From: a virus
Strand: one strand, 5' to 3'
Virus record (IMG/VR): IMGVR_UViG_3300020428_000094
Coordinates: 1-22,903 of that record
DNA: 22,903 nucleotides
In this document: positions 14,146 to 20,414 of the stretch, piece by piece
Position numbering within the stretch: the first letter of the stretch is position 1
How the letters are laid out: each line of letters begins with the position of its first letter
Notes under the pieces: model-generated
Told to the model about the DNA's origin: nothing
Databases searched by the model: none
The model's input: only the letters and a program-made list of their open reading frames with translations
Made by a program: the position numbers and the translations under genes

Positions 14146-14154
14146 GGCAATTAT

Positions 14155-15321
14155 TTACTGGAAGACTAAAGCTAACTCGTCGTTACCGCTTGCGCTAGGT
14201 GTTGGGACATAAGGAATAGATAGCATCTGTATCCCTGAATCATCTGAATAAGTTGGGTTGCCAATATCACAAACAGGCATTACAGCGCTAACAATATTTC
14301 CTGCTGTAGTTCCATGCTGGAAGCAAACACGTCCTGTTGTGTTGTCATTTGCAATAGTAAAGAAGTCTTTCTGTGCAATGGTTGGTGCTTCAACAACGAT
14401 TTCACCTGTTGGTGCTCTGTTAGTTAAAAGCACCTCAGTTGATCCCCCGACAAGCTCTCTATAAACGATTTCATTAGACATATCAACGTTAATATTTGAA
14501 ATCTTGGCAGTGTCGTAATCCATCACAGAAACAGCAACGGTATTACCTGATTTAAATAAAACGGGTGTTGTCTGATTTGAATAGGTTGTAGCAGGAAGTG
14601 CGGTATCTGTTGGCGCCACATATTGCCCCGTCATGGAGAAGTTAAATGTAGGAATTTCGCCTAGCCCAAGTGACATATTTACACTTCCTCGACAACCCAC
14701 CGCTTTATGTAAAACGCCTGAGTTATTGAAATAAATAGTGGTTGATTCAAAGCCTGTTGATATTGGTAGATATTTTACGTTGGCACTAATTGAATAACCT
14801 GAACTTGATCCAGGAACAAAGGTCGCTGTTCCGCCGGGTTTTACTGTGGCTACTTTTGAACTACCTACATAATCAACAATCAAGCCTTTATGACCGTTAC
14901 CTGTTCCGCTAGTTATGGTTATTGTCATTCCTACGTAAATATCATCTGTTGCGCTAGCACCTGATGCAAGAGTTATAGAACCTGCGCTTCCTGCCTGTGA
15001 TGATCCTGTTACTGCTGATCCTGTAGTAGTAGAAGACATACCGCAAGCTCTAAGCAAGCTATCCATTCTTGAAGGGGTCGCGGCGGCTCCAGATCCCGCA
15101 ACCTCAACCTCGAAATTTAACGCCACTCTGACATTACTTAAGAGCTGGTCACTATTTCCCATGTAAGACCTAATCAGATCTCTACTTACTGTTTCCGCTT
15201 CGATAGGTGTTACATCTAAATTTCTTACTAATAGCGCATCCGTTCCAGCAGGGCTGCTGTCGCTTCCTGAACTGCTTTCAAGTTTTGTTTGAATCAGCCT
15301 AGATCTTGAGAGTAATGCCAC
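14155..15321 (-). CDS. V: Major tail tube protein (gpV position)
   Basis: The 388-aa protein starts at GTG 15321. The first 80 residues (RLIQTKLESSSGSDSSPAGT, then ALLVRNLDVTPIEAETVSRD) and the following VRVALNFEVEVAGSG and MDSLLRACGMS are typical of siphovirus tail tube proteins of the Phage_tube_2 kind. At residues about 112-165 is an inserted Ser/Gly/Thr-rich beta segment (SITLASGASATDDIYVGMTI), seen in related marine and proteobacterial phage tubes. The C-terminal half repeats tube-like strands (SVNMSLGLGEIPTFNFSMTG). It would form hexameric rings of the tail shaft. It stands directly before the G/GT chaperones, as V does in lambda. A 59-bp gap precedes it, one of the largest here, and may hold its own promoter. 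Confidence 0.85.
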   Translation of the reverse strand: MALLSRSRLIQTKLESSSGSDSSPAGTDALLVRNLDVTPIEAETVSRDLIRSYMGNSDQLLSNVRVALNFEVEVAGSGAAATPSRMDSLLRACGMSSTTTGSAVTGSSQAGSAGSITLASGASATDDIYVGMTITITSGTGNGHKGLIVDYVGSSKVATVKPGGTATFVPGSSSGYSISANVKYLPISTGFESTTIYFNNSGVLHKAVGCRGSVNMSLGLGEIPTFNFSMTGQYVAPTDTALPATTYSNQTTPVLFKSGNTVAVSVMDYDTAKISNINVDMSNEIVYRELVGGSTEVLLTNRAPTGEIVVEAPTIAQKDFFTIANDNTTGRVCFQHGTTAGNIVSAVMPVCDIGNPTYSDDSGIQMLSIPYVPTPSASGNDELALVFQ

Positions 15322-15340
15322 GGCTCAACGGATTTAAAAC

Positions 15341-15359
15341 ATATGCTTACATATTAACC
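15341..15359 (-). promoter_or_regulatory. Candidate promoter/operator motif before tail tube
   Basis: In the 59-bp gap before the tail tube gene the minus strand has GGTTAATATGTAAGCATAT. It shares GGTTAATATGT-2-GCATAT with the divergent gap at the left edge (226-208), where the second half completes a perfect palindrome. AT-rich spacing before a protein needed in high amounts suits a late promoter. No -35 element is clear, so this rests on recurrence and position. Confidence 0.35.
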
Positions 15360-15380
15360 TGCCTACGCTATTTAGCCGTA

Positions 15381-15809
15381 TTACTGCGTTAAATCATCAA
15401 CTTCTGTTCTATATAAAACGATGTATTCACAGGTAGTTACTCCAATAGGACTATCGCCATCAATCGCTTCAAAAGAAACTGAACTTGGTTGAATATCTAT
15501 TGCTTCTCCGCCTAACGTTAAATCTGCCATTATCTTGCTGTGCATACTAACTAAAGTAGAGTCTGCCTGTTCGTCGGGTACGTCGCCTGAACTTAGAATT
15601 GTAACGCTACAACTGAGACTCCAATCAAGGGTAGGTAGAGCTGTGTTTTGCTCAGGAGTGTCATTACTCCACTCAATAATTAACGCTGGAAGTTGTGAAC
15701 GTTGAGCAAGAGGTATCGTCCTACTCCTATAAATCCTAGTCGAGACTCCGCTAGTTCCCGCTAATGCTGTTTTAATTGCGTCTAATATGTCTTCTCTTTT
15801 TGAGGCCAT
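15381..15809 (-). CDS. U: Tail terminator / completion protein, gpU-like
   Basis: The 142-aa protein is in the lambda U position, between gpFII-like and tail tube genes. It begins with a helix (KREDILDAIKTALAGTSGVS), then RIYRSRTIPLAQRSQLPALI, and alternates strands (WSLSCSVTILSS) with a long helix (ADSTLVSMHSKIMADLTL). It ends with a VTTCEYIVLYRTEVDDL strand and tail, the fold pattern of tail terminators. The family caps the growing tail tube and joins it to the head. GGAGAAAG lies upstream of ATG 15809, and the start abuts the previous stop. No separate gpZ gene is seen, so this or the neighbouring joining protein may cover that role. Assignment rests on position and pattern. Confidence 0.7.
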   Translation of the reverse strand: MASKREDILDAIKTALAGTSGVSTRIYRSRTIPLAQRSQLPALIIEWSNDTPEQNTALPTLDWSLSCSVTILSSGDVPDEQADSTLVSMHSKIMADLTLGGEAIDIQPSSVSFEAIDGDSPIGVTTCEYIVLYRTEVDDLTQ

Positions 15810-16088
15810 TTAAACTTTCTCCAATGAGATTTGACAAGTAAGGCCGTCTAAATCTTTTTCGTTAGTGCGCACTTTGTAATTAACAGAATTGACGCTGATT
15901 GCATCGCCACCAACAAGAGTTCCAAAATCAGAGTTTTTACAATGTAAAACCCTATCAACCATGATTACTTGGTCACCTGCAATAACTGAGGTGGGTTCAT
16001 CCAATATTCCTTTACCATTTGTTCCACCTGCTGAAACATCAACAGCAAAATCAGAAAAGAACCCGTCTAAGTCATCACTCAGCGCCAT
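15810..16088 (-). CDS. FII: Head-tail joining protein, lambda gpFII-like
   Basis: The 92-aa protein begins DDLDGFFSDFAVDVSAGG, the typical opening of gpFII-type neck proteins in which a helix leads into beta strands. It ends with SVNSVNYKVRTNEKDLDGLT and a final CQISLEKV strand. Lambda gpFII is 117 aa. The small beta-barrel binds the portal-connector complex and makes the surface to which the finished tail attaches. It overlaps the preceding gene by 14 bases, and the next gene starts directly after its stop. Order and sequence pattern agree, so the assignment is fairly secure. Confidence 0.75.
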   Translation of the reverse strand: MALSDDLDGFFSDFAVDVSAGGTNGKGILDEPTSVIAGDQVIMVDRVLHCKNSDFGTLVGGDAISVNSVNYKVRTNEKDLDGLTCQISLEKV

Positions 16089-16302
16089 CTTCTTCTACTT
16101 CGTCAATAATTACGGCAGCTTTCTTAGGCTTTTTAGCTTTTGCCTTTGGTGGAGTAGGTGGACAAGCAGGCGCATCAGAAGCTTTAACAGCCTTACCCAT
16201 ACTTAGAAGGGTTGCTGCGTCTTTATCACTTAGGTCGTGCGTTTCGCCTTCACCTAAATGAACACCGCCAACTGCGGTCGATCGTGTGATTAATACTTCC
16301 AT
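16075..16302 (-). CDS. Small post-capsid protein (75 aa), function unknown
   Basis: The product has a compact N-terminal half (MEVLITRSTAVGGVHLGEGE, then DLSDKDAATLLSMGKAV). This pattern, a strand, a G-x-H/E turn, a helix and GKAV, is frequent in small proteins encoded just after phage capsid genes. The C-terminal half is low-complexity: a Pro/Lys/Ala-rich basic stretch (KAKAKKPKK) followed by an acidic tail (EVEEDGAE). It sits in the lambda FI region but does not clearly match gpFI. Its ATG is only 3 bases beyond the T-tract of the terminator that follows the capsid gene, and there is no separate ribosome site. Expression therefore probably depends on readthrough, and the terminator hairpin may also mask translation initiation. 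Confidence 0.65.
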   Translation of the reverse strand: MEVLITRSTAVGGVHLGEGETHDLSDKDAATLLSMGKAVKASDAPACPPTPPKAKAKKPKKAAVIIDEVEEDGAE

Positions 16303-16305
16303 GAG

Positions 16306-16331
16306 AAAAAAAAGGGGGCAATTAAGCCCCC
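16306..16331 (-). terminator. Intrinsic terminator after capsid gene
   Basis: The minus strand reads GGGGGC-TTAATT-GCCCCC followed by eight T. The 6-bp all-GC stem and uninterrupted T-tract make a canonical Rho-independent terminator, the strongest in the window. It lies 8 bases after the stop of the capsid gene and ends 3 bases before the next ATG. It should give abundant capsid-ending transcripts, with reduced readthrough into neck and tail genes. Confidence 0.88.
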
Positions 16332-16339
16332 ACTAATCG

Positions 16340-18322
16340 TTAGGTTGTAACGTCTAAGCAAGCAGCAAATGCAGAGGCTTGTCTTACAGCAACGTCAATT
16401 GTTGTAATAGCTCTGACACTTGTTAATGCCTTGCTGAAGTCATCGGAATCTGTACCAATTTCAACTTCTAAACCGTTACCCCATACACCCAAGGCAACTT
16501 GTGAGAAGTCACCAAAGATAACAGCAGAACAAACACTAGAGCTAGATCCTTTAGTTAGGTTGCTAGGTACGTTTGTTGATACTCCTATTGGATAGCCGTT
16601 AATAACGCCCGGTGTGCCGCCACGACCAATGCCGCTTGTATCAGTGTTCCAAAGGAAAGAACCGTCACCAGCCGCAGAACCACCAGCTCTTAGTTTCTTC
16701 AATTCAGAAAGAACTTTAGGGTTAGTTGCATAGGCCATGCTTGGACCCATTGCGTTGTCTACTAATACTTCTTCCTCAAGATTGACAAGAGTTTCAAGAG
16801 TAATAGCGCCACCGTTTGTGCCGATAGCAACAGAACCAATTCCTGAAGTTCCGGTAATACCTGTTGGCTGACCAGAAGAACCAGAACCAGCAATTACAGC
16901 AGCGTCAATACCAACGTTGATTGTGTCGGTCAAGTCACGCCTAATAAGCTCCTCAATTCCTGGAGTTGCTTGTAGAAGTGTTTGACGAGAGAACTTACTT
17001 AAAGCAGCGTAGTTCTTAGGTGCCAAAGTCACTTGGTCAAAGGTTGACTCTGATTGAGTGATTGCTGTTGTCTCGTTTGCCAACCAATAGCCAGTTGAAA
17101 CTGCACTACGGCGAGGAATTGCAACATCACCAACTAAGCCGGGAAGTGTGCGAATACCTAAAGCGCCTGTAATTGTGTTAGCTCTTAAGGCCTCAATAAA
17201 CTGATCTGCTAAAAGGTCAGTCGCTACAAGGTTGCCTCCAGTTGTTGCTCCAGAGGTTACATAAGTTGCCCTTTGAGTTAGTGCAGAATAAGGAATTAAG
17301 AAACTACGGTCAGCAGATCTTTTAATACCTGAACGCTCAACTTCGTCTGAAAGCTCACGAACTAAACCAGCTTCACGAGATGACCAATCACCTGTAAGAA
17401 CTGCCTTAATACCAGCGGCAATGCTGTAACGCTCCTCTGTCTTTGCATCCATCTCTACAGGAGAGACAGTCTCAACAGGCTTTGCTTGAATCTTATCTAA
17501 AGCAATTGCTCTAGCTTCTTCAAGTGAGGTGCCTTTTGAAATAAGGCTATCTTTTAATTCTTCTCCTAGTTGATGCGAATTACATAAACCAGTAATTTCT
17601 CTTATGCGGTTGCGCTCATCAGAAGCCGCTTTTTTGGAAGCTTCAGAACGCACCACTTCAAGGTCAGGGGTGCTAGTCATCTCAGTTTTACTTTGAGGGT
17701 TTTTGGTTAGTGGTGCATCAGAAGACGCAACGGCGCTTTCACGCTGTTCTTGCATATTAACTGAATCTTGCTCCGTAGACATATTAACCTTATTATTCTC
17801 CTCTTTTAATTCCTTAGATCTTCCTATCCCAGATTGCGAATAGTCAGCAGGCACAGTTACGATACTTACCTCCGCTGGCTGGAAGCCAATAACTCGGTAG
17901 TAGTTCTTATCAGGCTCCTCTTTTCTTTCTTCTTCCTGTGTTTTAGTCACGCTATAACCCACGCTGACATTCTTCAATATCCCATCATTAATTAGGCCTA
18001 AGACTTCTTCACCTCTTTCATGCTTACCTAGTCTAACTGTGACAAATCCTCTCTTATCTTTTATCCAAGATTTTTCAACTACTCCTAAAACATCATCAGA
18101 ATTATGGTTATAAAGCAAGGGTGCTGAAGACATTAACCTACTTTGGTCTACTGAATCCTCGCTAAAATCCAACACTTCATAACCTAGATAGCCCCGATTT
18201 ACTGGCTCCTCAGATCCATACGGAAAAGTCAAAGTTCTTTTATCTTTATCAATTTTAAAATCAACCGCTTCTGAACGGTGTTGAATCTGCCCCTCTAAAT
18301 CACGCTGTTTCTTCTTTGTCAT
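16340..18322 (-). CDS. Prohead protease fused to HK97-fold major capsid protein
   Basis: One 660-aa frame joins two phage proteins. Residues 15-165 match the HK97-type prohead protease (peptidase S78), with candidate catalytic His73 (PLLYNHNSDD), Ser120 (LKNVSVGYSV) and an acidic residue at Glu152 (PAEVSIVTVP). Residues about 181-345 are charged and helical (DERNRIREITGLCNSHQLGE), like the delta/scaffold domain that the protease removes. Residues about 350-660 are an HK97 major capsid protein (TYVTSGATTGGNLVATDLLA, LGIRTLPGLVGDVAIPRRSA, PKNYAALSKFSRQTLLQATP). The shell needs hundreds of capsid copies but few proteases, so the internal start at Met181 (17782) may supply protease-free subunits. 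It overlaps the portal gene by 23 bases and ends at a strong terminator. No gpD-like decoration gene adjoins it. Confidence 0.92.
   Translation of the reverse strand: MTKKKQRDLEGQIQHRSEAVDFKIDKDKRTLTFPYGSEEPVNRGYLGYEVLDFSEDSVDQSRLMSSAPLLYNHNSDDVLGVVEKSWIKDKRGFVTVRLGKHERGEEVLGLINDGILKNVSVGYSVTKTQEEERKEEPDKNYYRVIGFQPAEVSIVTVPADYSQSGIGRSKELKEENNKVNMSTEQDSVNMQEQRESAVASSDAPLTKNPQSKTEMTSTPDLEVVRSEASKKAASDERNRIREITGLCNSHQLGEELKDSLISKGTSLEEARAIALDKIQAKPVETVSPVEMDAKTEERYSIAAGIKAVLTGDWSSREAGLVRELSDEVERSGIKRSADRSFLIPYSALTQRATYVTSGATTGGNLVATDLLADQFIEALRANTITGALGIRTLPGLVGDVAIPRRSAVSTGYWLANETTAITQSESTFDQVTLAPKNYAALSKFSRQTLLQATPGIEELIRRDLTDTINVGIDAAVIAGSGSSGQPTGITGTSGIGSVAIGTNGGAITLETLVNLEEEVLVDNAMGPSMAYATNPKVLSELKKLRAGGSAAGDGSFLWNTDTSGIGRGGTPGVINGYPIGVSTNVPSNLTKGSSSSVCSAVIFGDFSQVALGVWGNGLEVEIGTDSDDFSKALTSVRAITTIDVAVRQASAFAACLDVTT
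17780..17804 (-). promoter_or_regulatory. Internal translation start inside protease-capsid gene
   Basis: On the minus strand AGAGGAG (17804-17798) lies 15 bases, and AAGG (17791-17788) 5 bases, upstream of an in-frame ATG at 17782, which encodes Met181. The next codons read STEQDSVN. The site falls in a low-complexity linker (KELKEENNKVN) right between protease and scaffold-like domains, where a start would yield a 480-aa scaffold-capsid protein. Lambda makes its scaffold Nu3 from an in-frame start inside C. Confidence 0.6.
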
Positions 18323-19841
18323 CAGTTTGGTTACTATTTGTGCTTATCTTACTGTCTTTTTGATACGTAGACATATCGGTATCAAATACGAGGTCTAACT
18401 GACTAGCCGCCTCAACCTCGGCTTTTCTTGCGGGCAATAGTTCCTCTAAGTCTCCCCCTTGTTCCGCAATAACCTGGGCCTGTGTTTTAAATCCTGCTTT
18501 TACAGCTTCCTTAGCTGCATTTATCTCTTTTTGGGGATCTATCCACGCCCACCCTCTAGGTATCCATCTCACCCGCCTATATCTTCTCGGTTCAGTGTCA
18601 AAATTAGGCAAAGACAAAGCCCCGCTTAAAACGGCCATTTCTAGCCATGCGTCAAAGATACGGCTATGGAAGTTTTCTATTAGGTAATTTTGAATAGACC
18701 TGTAGTGATTCCGATCTTCTAAAAGGCTAAGTCTTGAAGAAGAATAGTTTGTTTGTGAAAAGTCCCTAGAAACAGATTCAAAACTAACTCCACAACCAGC
18801 CGCAACACTACGTAACATTGAGCGCATAAATTCTGGAAACTCGCTATTAGGTGAGTCGAAATCTGGAACAGAAATTGTTTCCCCCGGTTGCAAATAAGAA
18901 AATTTTCCAGGTTCGAACTGTGAGACTCTTTCACCGTCATAAACTTCACCGCCTTGGTCTAATTCACCTTCAGGAGAACTAATAAATCCCATCAACGAAC
19001 TAGCCGCCCTTGCCCTAATTACGCTTGCCTCTTGAAAACCACTCAAATGATGTAACGCCAAAATAGAAGACGCTAACCATGGTTCGCCCCTTGATTGATT
19101 AGGTCTATTACTTAAAAAAATATGGCATATATCTTTAGCCGGGATCATCATGTGTTCCCGCTGACCTACAGGAGTTCCAAAAGCAGTATCACCCGGATGT
19201 TTCTTTAAAAATGCGTATTGAATTGCACGCCCAAACTCACTCTGTTCAATTCCCATCCTCCAAGTATTTTTCTTTCTTGAACTTCTACCTGTAAAGTCGT
19301 CATCTAATTGCTCGCTTTCTAAAACTTCTAAAGCAAAAGGAATCTGAGAACGTCCAAAAGGTTTACGAACAAAACGAACAAAAACCTCACCATCAGTAAC
19401 TAAAGATCGAACAATTAATTTTTCAATATCGTTAAAGCAAAGTTTTCCCCCTGTATGGCATGAGTCATAACGGCACCATTCACGCCAAGCCATTTCAATC
19501 TGTTCATTGATCTTTGGATCTAACTTTTTACCTCTTTGCTGCTTAACGTTGGCTTGCATCTTGATCCCATTAGGACCAATAACGTTTGACTCAACCGCAC
19601 GTACAACTTGCCTAGCCCAAGGATTATTTTGTATTAGATCCCTTGACTTATAACGTAAGGGTTTTAAAGCTCCCTTTAATGCAGCATCAGCAGAAGCATT
19701 AGTAGTAGACCAATTAGAAGTAAGACGGCTTGGCGTTGCTGCGTCATAACCTCGCCTAAATGGTCTTTTAATTACAGAAGGGTTTTTGACAAAGCCATCA
19801 CCTGATGACCAAAGACCTTTCCAAGCGTTAATAAGTCCCAT
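18300..19841 (-). CDS. B: Portal protein, lambda gpB family
   Basis: The 513-aa protein lies between the gpW-like connector and protease genes, the lambda position, and is close to lambda gpB in length (533 aa). Family features in order: the N-terminal segment with YDAATPSRLTSNWS, then RDLIQNNPWARQVVRAVESN with GPNGIKMQ; the wing region (MAWREWCRYDSC, LVTDGEVFVRFVRK); the DICHIFLSNRPNQSRGEPWL block; and the late VSRDFSQTNYSSSRLSLLED with RRVRWIPRGWAWIDPQKE. The acidic, Asn/Gln-rich end (about 490-513) may be trimmed on maturation as in lambda. It would form the dodecameric vertex ring through which terminase pumps DNA. Its 3' end overlaps the protease start. Confidence 0.93.
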   Translation of the reverse strand: MGLINAWKGLWSSGDGFVKNPSVIKRPFRRGYDAATPSRLTSNWSTTNASADAALKGALKPLRYKSRDLIQNNPWARQVVRAVESNVIGPNGIKMQANVKQQRGKKLDPKINEQIEMAWREWCRYDSCHTGGKLCFNDIEKLIVRSLVTDGEVFVRFVRKPFGRSQIPFALEVLESEQLDDDFTGRSSRKKNTWRMGIEQSEFGRAIQYAFLKKHPGDTAFGTPVGQREHMMIPAKDICHIFLSNRPNQSRGEPWLASSILALHHLSGFQEASVIRARAASSLMGFISSPEGELDQGGEVYDGERVSQFEPGKFSYLQPGETISVPDFDSPNSEFPEFMRSMLRSVAAGCGVSFESVSRDFSQTNYSSSRLSLLEDRNHYRSIQNYLIENFHSRIFDAWLEMAVLSGALSLPNFDTEPRRYRRVRWIPRGWAWIDPQKEINAAKEAVKAGFKTQAQVIAEQGGDLEELLPARKAEVEAASQLDLVFDTDMSTYQKDSKISTNSNQTDDKEETA

Positions 19842-19844
19842 GAT

Positions 19845-20408
19845 TTAAAACCTAACAAAAAGTGAATGAGGATTACCTAAACCGTTAGCAATCATGTTTG
19901 CTTTTCTTTCTCTTACAACTTCTGCTTTTAATTGACTTTCCCTAGCTCTTAATTCTGGTAGATCTAAACGCTTAAAGGTACGCCCACCTATTGAATACTC
20001 TTTAGCCTTATCACTAATAATTGAACGTATTGCAGCGGTAACATTATCTAAATCTATTTGTGCTTGTGTCCTGCCATCAAATGCGCCGGGTGTCCCTGTA
20101 TATGTAAGTTGTGCTTTGACTTCTACTTGCCCTTCATAAAGGGTTACTTCATCACCTGACTTAACCGCACGGATTTGATAAAACCACGTTCCAGCATCCA
20201 TAGTGGAACTAGAAGCCTGCGGGATAACAAATTCCCATCCGTCCGTATAATCCGTTCCAACAATTGCCTTTGCTTCTCCAGAAGCGTTAAATCTTAAATA
20301 CGCTGTGCATGTGTAATCAGCATTAGTAACCGATTCATTGAGCCAATTAACCCCCGCAGGGATACGCCAACGAACGGTATCACCCGCCCTAAAAATGCTA
20401 GGAATCAT
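19845..20408 (-). CDS. W: Head-tail connector, gpW-like C-terminus with added beta domain
   Basis: The 187-aa protein occupies the lambda W position, between large terminase and portal, but lambda gpW has only 68 aa. Residues about 118-187 match gpW: a helix (LDNVTAAIRSIISDKAKEYS), a beta turn with IGGRTFKRLDLPELR, a second helix, and a C-terminus ending in F. Residues 1-105 form an extra beta-sandwich-like part (AGDTVRWRIPAGVNWLNESV, YTCTAYLRFNASG, MDAGTWFYQIRAVKSGDEVT). gpW plugs the portal after DNA packaging and provides the docking surface for gpFII. The added domain could decorate the neck or be used in assembly; this is inference. It lies 6 bases after the terminase stop and 3 bases before the portal. 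Confidence 0.72.
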   Translation of the reverse strand: MIPSIFRAGDTVRWRIPAGVNWLNESVTNADYTCTAYLRFNASGEAKAIVGTDYTDGWEFVIPQASSSTMDAGTWFYQIRAVKSGDEVTLYEGQVEVKAQLTYTGTPGAFDGRTQAQIDLDNVTAAIRSIISDKAKEYSIGGRTFKRLDLPELRARESQLKAEVVRERKANMIANGLGNPHSLFVRF

Positions 20409-20414
20409 TAGAAA

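Noticed and set aside
15889-16261. Two overlapping plus-strand ORFs (105 and 80 aa)
   Set aside because: They are antisense to the gpFII-like and 75-aa genes. Their Ser/Pro-rich text mirrors the Ala/Lys/Glu-rich genes opposite.
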